In this document: positions 23,374 through 31,654 of the stretch, piece by piece
Layout of the letters: each line of letters opens with the position of its first letter
Numbering within the stretch: position 1 is the stretch's first letter
Assembly: GCF_033042135.1 (NCBI RefSeq)
Contig: NZ_WBXM01000003.1
Span: forward strand, 62,001-126,000
Length of the DNA stretch: 64,000 bases
Direction: 5' to 3'
Origin: Haloechinothrix sp033042135
Lineage (GTDB): Bacteria; Actinomycetota; Actinomycetes; Mycobacteriales; Pseudonocardiaceae
The notes under the pieces: model-generated
Database searches by the model: none
Told to the model about the DNA's origin: nothing
Seen by the model: only the letters and a program-made list of their open reading frames with translations
Program-made: the position numbers and the translations under genes

Positions 23374-23808
23374 TCAGCTGACCAGCGCAGCGAAGTTCGC
23401 CATGGACTCGTCCAGCTGCTTCTGCGCATCTTTCTCCACGGCCTTGCCCAGTGCCCCGACGATCATCTGCCCGCTGAACTCGGCGTCCAGTGTGGCCAGC
23501 GTGCCGCCATCCTCGCTGGGGGCGGCCGACAGCGTGATCGACACCCGCACGCCTGCCATCCCGGTCCCGGAGATCTTGGCGATCTTGGGTTCGTCGTATT
23601 CCTCGACGGTCCAGGTAATGGTGTTGGGCATCCCCAGCATCGACACCACCTGGGTGATCTGGCTTCCCTGGGTGAATCCGTCGGGGACCTCACCCTTCCA
23701 CTTGGAGTGGATGGTCAACCACCGCTCGAAGTTGGCTGGGTTGGCGAACACCTGCCACACCGTCTCCGGTAGGGCAGGGATCGTGACCTCGGACGTGACC
23801 GAACCCAT
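23374..23808 (-). CDS. SRPBCC (START/polyketide-cyclase-like) protein
   Basis: The 144-residue protein shows a SRPBCC helix-grip fold: SEVTIPALPETVWQVFANPANFERW at the N-terminus, a central beta-sheet with TITWTVEEYDEPK, and a long C-terminal helix ending the protein. The ligand cavity of this fold usually holds hydrophobic molecules. No catalytic residues can be assigned. It sits 44 bp after the thiolase gene, so a lipid-binding or hydratase-accessory role in the same pathway is likely but inferred. The ATG at 23806-23808 is chosen because the upstream open frame is low complexity. Confidence 0.8.
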   Translation of the reverse strand: MGSVTSEVTIPALPETVWQVFANPANFERWLTIHSKWKGEVPDGFTQGSQITQVVSMLGMPNTITWTVEEYDEPKIAKISGTGMAGVRVSITLSAAPSEDGGTLATLDAEFSGQMIVGALGKAVEKDAQKQLDESMANFAALVS

Positions 23809-23852
23809 GGCTTCTCCTTTCCCGGCAGGCAGCCGGTTGTCGTGATCGATGC

Positions 23853-25052
23853 CTACCGTTGGGCAGGCCGGTAGGCGGTGACGACGGCGGCGCCGCCGAG
23901 ACCGATGTTGTGTTGCAGCGCGGCGGCGCCCTTCGACGCGGCGCCGTCCACCTGGCGGGGTCCTGCCTGGCCGCGCAGCTGCCAGGTGAGCTCGGCACAC
24001 TGGGCCAGTCCGGTGGCACCGAGCGGGTGCCCCTTGGAGATCAGCCCGCCGGAAGGATTGACCACCCACCGGCCGCCGTAGGTGGTCGCCCCCGCCTCGA
24101 TCAGCGAAGGCGCCTCACCCTCGCCGCACAATCCCAGGGCCTCGTAGGTCAGCAGCTCGTTGGCCGAGAAGCAGTCGTGCAGCTCGATCACCGCGATATC
24201 CTCCGGGCCGAGTCCCGACTGCTCGTAGACCCGGCGCGCGGCCTGGGCGGTCATGTCGTAGCCGACGATGTTCTTCGCCGTGCCGTCGAAAGTGGAAGTG
24301 AAGTCGGTGGTCATGGTCTGCGCGGCAATCTCGATCGCCTGCCCGGCCAGGTCGTGGCTGGCGACGAACTCCTCGCTGGCGAGGATCGCCGCGCCGGAAC
24401 CGTCAGAGGTGGGGGAGCACTGGAGCTTGGTGAGCGGCTCGTAGATCATCTCCGCGTCGAGGATCTCGGCGAGCGAGTAGACGTCCTGGAACTGCGCGTA
24501 CGGATTACCCGCCGAGTGCCGGTGGTTCTTCTCGCCGATCATCGCGAAGTGCTCCGGGGTCGAGCCGTGCTGTTTCATGTGCTCGCGGCCCGCGGCCCCG
24601 AACATCCACGGCGCGGGTGGCATGGCCACTTCGGAGATCTCGGCCAGCGCCTGGATGTGGTTCATCATCGGCTGTTCGCGGTCGTCGTAGGTGGCCCCGA
24701 GCGAGCCGGGCTGCATCTTCTCGAATCCCAGCGCCAGCACGCAGTTGGCCGCGCCGCCGCGGATCGCCTGCGCCGCCAGGTACAGCGCGGTCGACCCGGT
24801 CGAGCAGTTGTTGTTGACGTTGACCACCGGGATCCCGGTCATGCCCAGCTCGTAGACCGCCCGCTGCCCCGAGGTCGACTCGCCGTAGACGTAACCCACA
24901 TAGGCCTGCTCGACGGACTCGTAGGGCAGGCCGGCGTCGGCCAGGGCGTTCGTGCCCGACTCGCGGGCCATCGCCGGGTAGTCCCACCCCTCGCGGCGAC
25001 CCGGTTTCTCGAACTTCGTCATCCCCACACCGACGACGTATGCCTTGCTCAC
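23853..25052 (-). CDS. thiolase-superfamily lipid-transfer protein (SCP-x type)
   Basis: This 399-residue protein belongs to the SCP-x/SCP2-thiolase branch. It has MTKFEKPGRREGWDYP near the start and VNVNNNCSTGSTALYLA with the nucleophilic Cys. Further on it has VIELHDCFSANELLTYEALGLC and the C-terminal NPSGGLISKGHPLGATG, which carries the catalytic His. It would cleave 3-ketoacyl-CoA, commonly with branched or steroid-derived chains. The GTG at 25050-25052 follows GAAGGAG. It is the first gene of the operon and has a well-formed promoter at 25124-25152. Confidence 0.9.
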   Translation of the reverse strand: MSKAYVVGVGMTKFEKPGRREGWDYPAMARESGTNALADAGLPYESVEQAYVGYVYGESTSGQRAVYELGMTGIPVVNVNNNCSTGSTALYLAAQAIRGGAANCVLALGFEKMQPGSLGATYDDREQPMMNHIQALAEISEVAMPPAPWMFGAAGREHMKQHGSTPEHFAMIGEKNHRHSAGNPYAQFQDVYSLAEILDAEMIYEPLTKLQCSPTSDGSGAAILASEEFVASHDLAGQAIEIAAQTMTTDFTSTFDGTAKNIVGYDMTAQAARRVYEQSGLGPEDIAVIELHDCFSANELLTYEALGLCGEGEAPSLIEAGATTYGGRWVVNPSGGLISKGHPLGATGLAQCAELTWQLRGQAGPRQVDGAASKGAAALQHNIGLGGAAVVTAYRPAQR

Positions 25053-25123
25053 CACAGCGCTCCTTCGTTCGCGTGCCCGCAGTCGCCGCACGGGCGACGC
25101 CGGTACCGCCACCACATGCCAGA

Positions 25124-25152
25124 AACATACATACCTGATTGCCGACGGGCAA
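25124..25152 (-). promoter_or_regulatory. promoter of the beta-oxidation operon
   Basis: Read on the minus strand, TTGCCC (25152-25147) and TATGTT (25129-25124) are separated by exactly 17 bp. They lie 72 bp upstream of the thiolase start, a good match to a vegetative-type promoter. Confidence 0.6.
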
Positions 25153-25214
25153 GGCGCGAGCCGGGCTGAACGATATGACTAAGCAGGGATATGAACTCGA
25201 TAAACAGTCATGAC

Positions 25215-25254
25215 GACCTCTGTGTCAGTGATTCAGATCACTGACACAGAGGTC
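25215..25254. terminator. 18-bp perfect hairpin closing the polyketide-like operon
   Basis: GACCTCTGTGTCAGTGAT (25215-25232) and its exact complement (25237-25254) enclose a TCAG loop. It lies 60 bp past the stop of the acyl-CoA oxidase gene and upstream of the beta-oxidation promoter, so it probably insulates the two minus-strand operons. It is unusually long, only about half G+C, and has no T-run. Confidence 0.75.
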
Positions 25255-25314
25255 TGTGGTGCAGAACTTACAATCAAAACTGACGTTAAGGTCTGGGTGG
25301 TGCCGGGACCGGGT

Positions 25315-27051
25315 TCACCGGCCGAGCAGCGAGGCCACGCGTCCGATGTAGTCTTCGCGCCCGATGTACCCACCAGCGCGGCCCGGCGGAACGGCCAGCC
25401 CGTCGACGAGCCGGCCGAGGTGCTCGATGACGTTCTCGACCGCTGTGACACGGGCGGCACGGAGAACGTCGACGTCGCCGGGGCGCAGTGAGCCGTGATT
25501 CAGGTGCCAGGCGGCCGAATCCAGCAGCGTGTCGATACCGTAGAGGTGGCGTGCCGCGTCGAGCATGCCGTGCCACGGATCGCAGCCGGTGACGGCTTCG
25601 TCGAACACCTGGAGCGTGCGGCGCACGAGGTGTACCCGGGCGAGTTGCTCGATACTGGGGAGATATCGGCCGGGATCGTCCAGGTCGACATGGTTTCGCA
25701 GCTGGTCGGCGAGTACCCGCTCGTGCAGCGACGCGAGCCGGAGGGTGCTGCGAGCGTCGGGGGTGTCGATACCCACTGCCCCTGGCACGGCGGGAGCATC
25801 GGTGCCCGCGAGCAGTCGCTTGCCTGCTTCCAGCAGTAGCAGGCGGCTGTCCCCTCCGGCGGCGTGGAACGATTTCGCCATGTCCTCGTAGACGCTGATG
25901 CGGTTGGTGTGCAGCACGCCGTGACAGCCGCAGAGCCGCCTGCAGGTGGCGGCCACGGTTTCGAGCGTGGTGGCTGCGGCGACCTTGGCGAGGGTGCGGT
26001 CGGCGTCACCTGCGAGCCATGGCGCGTAGCGCGTGGCGCCTGCGCCCCTGGCAGCACCGGAGGTGTGGTTGAGCCGCTCGTCGACGAACTCGTGGCCGAC
26101 ACGGTCGGCGTAGCACGTGATGGCATAGACCTGGGCGATGGCGGAGGCGAGTTCGGCGCGGTGGGGGGCCAGCCGCAGCACCGGCGTTCCGGGGTCGCCG
26201 ACGAGGCGTTGGGTCGTGAATCGGGTGGTGATCGCGGCCGTGGCGCGGGCGGCGGCGGCCAGCGCCACGGCCGCGGAGGCGACGGCCGCGTTGACGCCGC
26301 CAAGGGAACGTCCCAGCCGTTGCTGCGGTGTCAGCGGATCATAAGCACCGGTCGAGGTGATCTCCGCGTTGTCGGCGAGCCAGCAGCCGTAGGGGAGTTC
26401 GGCATGGTCGAACCGGATGACCGAGTAGTCCAGCGGCATCGGTGCACCGCCTGGCACCGTGGCGATGTCGACCCTCGGGTGCGGGAGGCGAACGGCGAAC
26501 GCGTGCACCCCGTGATCGGCGCCGTCGACGACGAGCCGGGCGTTGACGACCGCGACACGGGCCAGCCCTGTCCATCCCGCGTTAGGCATGATCTTCAATG
26601 CCGCGTCGTCCGGGGTATGCAGGGTGAACGTGCCCGCTTCACGCCCGTACCGTGCCTCGGTTCGGGTGGTGGACTGGGAACTGCCCCGGCCGAGCTCGGT
26701 GCTCACGATCACGCCGGGGGCGGTCATCGCGTCGAGGTCAGCGGTAAGCCGGTCCAGGTCCTCGTTGGGGTGCCCGCACTCGACGAGCGCGGTGGTGGCC
26801 ACGCCGTAGTGCACCATCGCGGCGTGCATCAGCGTGGGGTCGACGATCCCGGCCCATTCCATCCCGGCAAGCAGGCGCTCGGGAGCGCGGTGTACCTCCC
26901 GCGCGGGACCGAGGACGCCGCCGAAGGCCCGCAGGCGCTGGTACGTGGCGTTGACGCCGGTGAGGTTCGGATCGAACTCGGGCTTGCCGAGCAGCTCGTC
27001 CAGCTCGGCCCAGACGGGCATACGGTCACCGAACAGCGGGTTCGGGGTCAT
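25315..27051 (-). CDS. acyl-CoA oxidase-like flavoprotein
   Basis: The 578-residue protein resembles the acyl-CoA oxidase/dehydrogenase fold. STELGRGSSQSTTRTEARYG followed by TLHTPDDAALKIMPNAGWTG corresponds to the ELGHGS...HTP...K region that binds FAD and acyl-CoA in peroxisomal oxidases. HAFAVRLPHPRVDI and an extended helical C-terminus follow. It should introduce a 2,3 double bond with oxygen as acceptor. Its ATG overlaps the stop of the thioesterase-KS gene (ATGA), making it the last gene of a biosynthetic operon rather than a catabolic one. It may act on the ACP- or CoA-bound product of the operon. Confidence 0.8.
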   Translation of the reverse strand: MTPNPLFGDRMPVWAELDELLGKPEFDPNLTGVNATYQRLRAFGGVLGPAREVHRAPERLLAGMEWAGIVDPTLMHAAMVHYGVATTALVECGHPNEDLDRLTADLDAMTAPGVIVSTELGRGSSQSTTRTEARYGREAGTFTLHTPDDAALKIMPNAGWTGLARVAVVNARLVVDGADHGVHAFAVRLPHPRVDIATVPGGAPMPLDYSVIRFDHAELPYGCWLADNAEITSTGAYDPLTPQQRLGRSLGGVNAAVASAAVALAAAARATAAITTRFTTQRLVGDPGTPVLRLAPHRAELASAIAQVYAITCYADRVGHEFVDERLNHTSGAARGAGATRYAPWLAGDADRTLAKVAAATTLETVAATCRRLCGCHGVLHTNRISVYEDMAKSFHAAGGDSRLLLLEAGKRLLAGTDAPAVPGAVGIDTPDARSTLRLASLHERVLADQLRNHVDLDDPGRYLPSIEQLARVHLVRRTLQVFDEAVTGCDPWHGMLDAARHLYGIDTLLDSAAWHLNHGSLRPGDVDVLRAARVTAVENVIEHLGRLVDGLAVPPGRAGGYIGREDYIGRVASLLGR

Positions 27052-29105
27052 CGCGGCATCACCTCGGTGTACCAGTAGGGACGGAGGTTCCAGGCACGCT
27101 GCGGGTGCCGTGATCGCGCTGTCGGTTGGTCGGGTGGGGCGGCGACGACGGCGTGGGCGTTGGCGCCGGAAACTCCGAAACTGGAGACGGCGGCGCGCCT
27201 GCGCCCCCGACACGGCCACGGCTCCAGCGTGGTGGGCACCCGGAGTGCCGAACGCTCCCAATCGATGACCGGGGCGGGTTCCTTGTGATGCAGCGACGCG
27301 GGTATCCGGCCGTGCTGGAGCGCGAGGACGGTCTTGAGGAGCCCTGCGATGCCGGCTGCGGGTTCCAGATGGCCGATGTTGGTCTTGACCGATCCGACGA
27401 GGCACGGACCGGGGTTGTGCCCGTAGACCTCGTGCAGGGCCGCGAGCTCGACGCCGTCACCGACCTCGGTTCCTGCGCCGTGAGCCTCCACGTAGGCGAT
27501 CTCGCCGGGGCCGCACCCGGCGTCGGCGAGCGCCGTCCGCATCATCCGTACCTGCCCGGGCACGCTGGTGGCGACGATGTTGCGTGCGGAGCGCCCGTTG
27601 GCGTTGATCGCGCTGCCTTCGAGGACTGCACGGATCGGGTCGCGATCGTTGAGGGCGTCGTCGAGCCGTTTCAGCACGACGGCGCCGATACCCTCGGCAC
27701 GGGCGTAACCGTCGGCGTCAGCGCTGGCGAACGCGGAACGACCGTGCGGCGACAGCACCCCGGCGAGACCGGGGGACGGTCCGGCGTGGGGGTTGAGGAT
27801 CAGGTGCGCTCCAGCGGCGAACGCGGTGTCGACCTCACCGGCGCGTAGCGCCCTGCACGCCGCGTGGACCGCGGTCAGTGACGCGGAGCACGAGGTGTCC
27901 AGGGTGATCGACGGCCCCTGAAGGTCGAAGAAGTGCGAGACCCGGCCCGAAAGGAAACTCTTCAGCCCGCCACCGGACAGCGTGTACATGTTGGCGTCGG
28001 CCACGGGCGTTGACAGGTCCCAGTAGTCGGAATGGGACTCGCCGACCCAGACGCCGGAGCGGGGGCCCGAGATGTCGTCGGTGTTCATGCCCGCGTCGTC
28101 GATGGCTTCCTGCACGGTCATCAGCAGGAGGCGCAACCGGGGGTCGCTCCGGTGCGCCTCGCGCGTGCCGAACTCGAAGTACCCGGCATCGAAGCAGGCG
28201 ACGTCGTCGATGAACCCGCCGAACGACATGACCTCGGCTTCACGGTAAGGGGCACGGTCCGGCGGTACGGTCCGCACGGCGGTGCGCCCGCTGTGGAGCA
28301 GGTCCCAGAACTCGGCGGGGTTGCTTGCCCCCGGGAACCGGCAGGCCGCGCCGACCAGCGCGACGGGCTCGGGTCCGTGTGCGGTGGCCCCGGTGTCACG
28401 GGCGGTGATGCCGATGATCGCGTCGCGGCAGTCGGTCACGGTGAAGTGCCCGGCATCGAGGAAGTGGAGGGAGACGTCCCCGCGCGTGATCTCGTTCCAG
28501 GCCATGAGGTCAGCGATCTCGAACAGCGGGTCGCGCGCTCCGGCGATGGCGGTGATCGGGCAGCGAAGCGTGTGGCCGTTCGGCCGGTATCGGCCGATGG
28601 CGGTCGCGTCGGCCCGGACCACGTCGACGTTGGCGCGAAGCGTGTCCCGAGCGGACTCCGGTGCGCCGCCGAGGCGGATGACCTCGTCGACCATGTCCGC
28701 GTCCGGTAGGTCGTGCAGGGAGGAGAATCGGCGGGCGGGCAGGTGCGGGGGCGGGGCGGACAGCACGATCAGCCGTTCCGGACCAGGCGCGTCGCGTTCG
28801 GCGAGGTGCGTGGCCACGGCGTGGGCGAGCCAGGCTCCCATCGAGTGACCGAGTAGCGCGTACCGGCGGTCGCCGAGGAGGGGGAGGACGTCCTCGGCGA
28901 TCCCCGTGGCTAGGTCCCACAGTGACGCAGGCAGCGGCTCGTGCGCCCGGGGTCCCCTGCCGGGGAGGATCAGCGGTAACACGTCGACGCCGGGGATGCG
29001 CCACTCGCCGAACAGCGACAGCGGTGCTCCCGAGTACGGCAGGCAGACGAGGTGCTGGTCGGCGCTGGGGTTGGGCTCACGTGCCAACCACGGTGTCGAT
29101 GGCAT
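27048..29105 (-). CDS. thioesterase-ketosynthase fusion protein
   Basis: The 685-residue protein joins a type II thioesterase (about 1-245) to a modular-PKS-type ketosynthase (about 246-660). The thioesterase has GHSMG with Ser88, Asp192 in AGARDP and His220 in DAGHF. The ketosynthase has VALVGAACRFPG, active-site Cys406 in DTSCSAS, His542 in EAHGAGTEVGD and His579 in KTNIGHLEPAAG, so both catalytic sets look intact. The usual FGISPREA-DPQ region is altered to FGTREAHRSDPRL. There is no acyltransferase, ACP or other module. It is preceded by a KR gene and overlaps the acyl-CoA oxidase gene. A thioesterase placed in front of a KS is unusual and may edit or supply its substrate. Confidence 0.85.
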   Translation of the reverse strand: MPSTPWLAREPNPSADQHLVCLPYSGAPLSLFGEWRIPGVDVLPLILPGRGPRAHEPLPASLWDLATGIAEDVLPLLGDRRYALLGHSMGAWLAHAVATHLAERDAPGPERLIVLSAPPPHLPARRFSSLHDLPDADMVDEVIRLGGAPESARDTLRANVDVVRADATAIGRYRPNGHTLRCPITAIAGARDPLFEIADLMAWNEITRGDVSLHFLDAGHFTVTDCRDAIIGITARDTGATAHGPEPVALVGAACRFPGASNPAEFWDLLHSGRTAVRTVPPDRAPYREAEVMSFGGFIDDVACFDAGYFEFGTREAHRSDPRLRLLLMTVQEAIDDAGMNTDDISGPRSGVWVGESHSDYWDLSTPVADANMYTLSGGGLKSFLSGRVSHFFDLQGPSITLDTSCSASLTAVHAACRALRAGEVDTAFAAGAHLILNPHAGPSPGLAGVLSPHGRSAFASADADGYARAEGIGAVVLKRLDDALNDRDPIRAVLEGSAINANGRSARNIVATSVPGQVRMMRTALADAGCGPGEIAYVEAHGAGTEVGDGVELAALHEVYGHNPGPCLVGSVKTNIGHLEPAAGIAGLLKTVLALQHGRIPASLHHKEPAPVIDWERSALRVPTTLEPWPCRGRRRAAVSSFGVSGANAHAVVAAPPDQPTARSRHPQRAWNLRPYWYTEVMPR

Positions 29106-29167
29106 GAAGGCTCCTCTCCACAGTGGTCCTTTCCGTAGGGTGGCTCCACCGGGTCGTTCGACACGGG

Positions 29168-29932
29168 TCAGAACTGGGTGTACCCGCCATCGATGTTGAT
29201 CGTGGTTCCGGAGATCGCGGCACATTGCGGCGAGGCAAGGGTGCGGACGATGGCGGCGACCTCGGCGGGATCGATAATGCGGCCGAGGTCGCCGGTGAGC
29301 CGGGCCGCCAGCTGCCCGAAGTCGAACCCGGCGGCTTCGATCGGCGCCTTGGCCTCACGTTCGACCAGCTCCGTGTCGGTGATGCCGGGGCAAACGGCGT
29401 TGACGGTGACGCCGCGCGTGGTGGTCTCCTTGGCGAGGGTCTTGGTGAACCCGATCAGGGCGTGCTTGGTGGTGGAGTAGCCGATCAGGCCGGGGATGCC
29501 GATCTTGCCCGCGATGGAGGCCATGTTGATGATGCGGCCGTACCCGCGCGGCAGCATGTGACGCAGGGCTGCGCGGCAGGCCCAGAATGCCGAGTTGACG
29601 TTCAGCGTGAAAGCCCGGTCGAGGTTGTCCTCGTCGAGCTCGCTCAGCGGGCGACCCTGGTCGATGACCCCTCCGGCGTTGTTGACCAGTACGTCGATGC
29701 GCCGGTACTCGGTGACGGTCTCCTCGATGAGCTCGCGGACCTGGGCCGGGTCGGTGACGTCGCAGGGGATGTATCGGGCGCGAGCGCCCGCGTCGAGCCC
29801 GGCGAGTGCTTTGCTGCCGCGTTCGGCGGAGCGGCCGGAGATCACCACGGTGTCCCCGTCCGCGAGGAAAGCCTCGGCGCAGGCGAGTCCGATGCCTGCG
29901 GTGCCACCGGTGATGACGGCGATCTTCGCCAT
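29168..29932 (-). CDS. 3-ketoacyl-ACP reductase-like SDR
   Basis: The 254-residue protein is a FabG-type short-chain reductase. It has the NADP loop TGGTAGIGLACAEAF, NNAGG, the catalytic Ser/Tyr/Lys (INMASIAGKIG and YSTTKHALIG) and the C-terminal INIDGGYTQF. It is expected to reduce the 3-keto group formed by one of the operon's ketosynthases on the ACP. It lies 19 bp after the KS gene and 62 bp before the thioesterase-KS gene. The longer open frame is rejected because similarity starts at the ATG at 29930-29932 and a ribosome site (GAAAGGAC) precedes it. Confidence 0.9.
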   Translation of the reverse strand: MAKIAVITGGTAGIGLACAEAFLADGDTVVISGRSAERGSKALAGLDAGARARYIPCDVTDPAQVRELIEETVTEYRRIDVLVNNAGGVIDQGRPLSELDEDNLDRAFTLNVNSAFWACRAALRHMLPRGYGRIINMASIAGKIGIPGLIGYSTTKHALIGFTKTLAKETTTRGVTVNAVCPGITDTELVEREAKAPIEAAGFDFGQLAARLTGDLGRIIDPAEVAAIVRTLASPQCAAISGTTINIDGGYTQF

Positions 29933-29951
29933 GGCAGTGTCCTTTCGCGAG

Positions 29952-31184
29952 TCAGGAGCAGGTGAAGGCGAGGACGGTGTTGTGCCCGCCGAACCCGAAG
30001 CTGCTGGAGAGAGCGGTGTCGAATCGTCCGGATCGGGCGTATCGGATGACGAGGTCGAGCGCGCCAGCCTTGTCACACGGGGTGTGAAGGTTCGCGGTCG
30101 GCGGCACGGTCCGGGTGTGCAGCGCGAGCGCGGTGTAGGCGGCCTCGATCGCCCCGGCCGCGCCAAGGGTGTGGCCGGTCACGCCTTTCGTGGAGGTCAC
30201 GACCGCGTTCGGGGTGGTCCTGGCGATCACCTCGGCCTCGGCGACATCGCCGGTCGGGGTCGAGGTGGCGTGCGCGTTGACGTGGTCGATTTCCTCCGGG
30301 GCGAGCTCGGCGGCACGGCAGGCGTCGCGGATCGCGGTCGCGGCCCCGTGGCCCTCGGGGTGCGGGGCGGTGATGTGGTACGCGTCGGAGGTGGTGCCGT
30401 ACCCGGCGACCGTGGCGTAGGGGCGGGTACCGAGCGCGGCGGCGTCGGTCTCGCGTGTCAGGACAAGGACTGCCGCGCCTTCGGCCATGACGAAGCCGTC
30501 GTGGCCCGCGTCGAACGGGCGTGAGGCGCTGGCCGGGGGGTGCTGCCGTCCCTGTGACAGGGCACGGAGCTTGTGGAAACCGGCCACGTGCAGGGGCGTG
30601 ACGCTGGCGTCGCTGCCGCCGCAGACCACGATGTCGGTGGCACCGGACCGCAGCAGGTCGAGCCCGATCCCGATCGCGGTCGCACCGGACGCGCAGGCGG
30701 TGGAGACGATCATGCTGGGGCCCGTCGCGCCCAGTTCGATGGACAGGTTGCCTGCCACCATGTTCACCAGGCCCCTCGGCAGGAACCGGGCGTTGACCGC
30801 CTGCGGGCCGCCTGACAGGAAGCGCGCGTGGTTCTCCTCGAACGTCTCGACTCCGCCGAACGCGGTGCCGATCACGACAGCCATGCGCGCGTCGGCACGC
30901 TCGGAGGGGGTGAGCCGGGCCTCGTCGAGTGCCTCCCTGGCCGCGATGAGCGCGAGCTGGGTGCTGCGATCGTAGTGGCGGGACAGGCGGCGACCCGTGA
31001 GCCGGTCCACGTCGAAGGTGTCCGGGACGACGCTGGCGAATTCGACAGGGGAGCCCGCGAGGGTGTCGACGGCGCGTGCGGTGGTGATTCCCGCGCGAAC
31101 CGTTTCCCAGTTGGTGGTTCGATCGATGCCTGCGGGGGTGACCAATCCGATCCCGGTGATGGCTGCGGGCGCGTGCCCGCTCAT
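29952..31184 (-). CDS. beta-ketoacyl-ACP synthase (FabF-like KS)
   Basis: The 410-residue condensing enzyme has the FabF catalytic set: Cys164 in STACASG, His305 in NAHATSTPTGD and His338 in TKGVTGHTLGAAG. An intact Cys argues that it is a true condensing enzyme and not a chain-length factor, and no CLF partner is present. Its ATG overlaps the ACP stop by 4 bp, so KS and ACP should be made in step. With the KR and the TE-KS fusion it forms a small dissociated polyketide/fatty-acid pathway separate from primary metabolism. Confidence 0.92.
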   Translation of the reverse strand: MSGHAPAAITGIGLVTPAGIDRTTNWETVRAGITTARAVDTLAGSPVEFASVVPDTFDVDRLTGRRLSRHYDRSTQLALIAAREALDEARLTPSERADARMAVVIGTAFGGVETFEENHARFLSGGPQAVNARFLPRGLVNMVAGNLSIELGATGPSMIVSTACASGATAIGIGLDLLRSGATDIVVCGGSDASVTPLHVAGFHKLRALSQGRQHPPASASRPFDAGHDGFVMAEGAAVLVLTRETDAAALGTRPYATVAGYGTTSDAYHITAPHPEGHGAATAIRDACRAAELAPEEIDHVNAHATSTPTGDVAEAEVIARTTPNAVVTSTKGVTGHTLGAAGAIEAAYTALALHTRTVPPTANLHTPCDKAGALDLVIRYARSGRFDTALSSSFGFGGHNTVLAFTCS

Positions 31185-31420
31185 GTGCCGTCCGTTTTCG
31201 CTGCGACGAGGCCGATCAGCTGTTCCACCGTGTTGTTGGTGCTCAGCTCCTCGTCGTCGATGGTGATCCGGTACTGCTGCTGCAGGAGGTCGGCGAGTTC
31301 CACGGTGGCCACGGAGTCGATGCCGAGATCGTTGAGGGACCTACCAGGGGAGATCTCGGCGTCGGGGACGTCGAAGTTCGCGGTGAGGATGCTGGTCAGT
31401 TCGCTCGGCAGGTCGGGCAT
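31181..31420 (-). CDS. acyl carrier protein
   Basis: The 79-residue protein has the four-helix ACP pattern with the phosphopantetheine site Ser36 in DLGIDSVATVELAD, acidic helix II and a short C-terminal helix. It is the first gene of the five-gene biosynthetic operon, overlaps the KS start, and its ATG is preceded by GAGACGC. The pathway-specific ACP supports production of a dedicated acyl metabolite. Confidence 0.92.
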   Translation of the reverse strand: MPDLPSELTSILTANFDVPDAEISPGRSLNDLGIDSVATVELADLLQQQYRITIDDEELSTNNTVEQLIGLVAAKTDGT

Positions 31421-31515
31421 GCCTGCGTCTCCTGTGCGGAAGGGAAACTGTGGTGGGCGAGGGTTTCCAGGTTCACACGGGCCGAATCCGGGTCGGTACC
31501 ACTCAACGAGCTACA

Positions 31516-31539
31516 TTAGGTAATATATCAGTTACTTAA
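31516..31539. promoter_or_regulatory. AT-rich inverted repeat upstream of the ACP operon
   Basis: TTAGGTAA (31516-31523) and TTACTTAA (31532-31539) form an inverted repeat with one mismatch and an 8-bp spacer, inside a conspicuous 45-bp AT-rich island about 95 bp upstream of the ACP start. It looks like an operator for a dimeric repressor overlapping the promoter. No regulator gene lies next to it. Confidence 0.5.
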
Positions 31540-31654
31540 AGTGATTATTTGTGCATTGTGGACGGACGCCGCATCCTGGTCGAGCGTGGAGTTCCCGTCA
31601 TCGCGCCCGTGCCCCCTGCGGCCCATCGCCGGGCCCGCGCCGCTTGCCTGGGGG

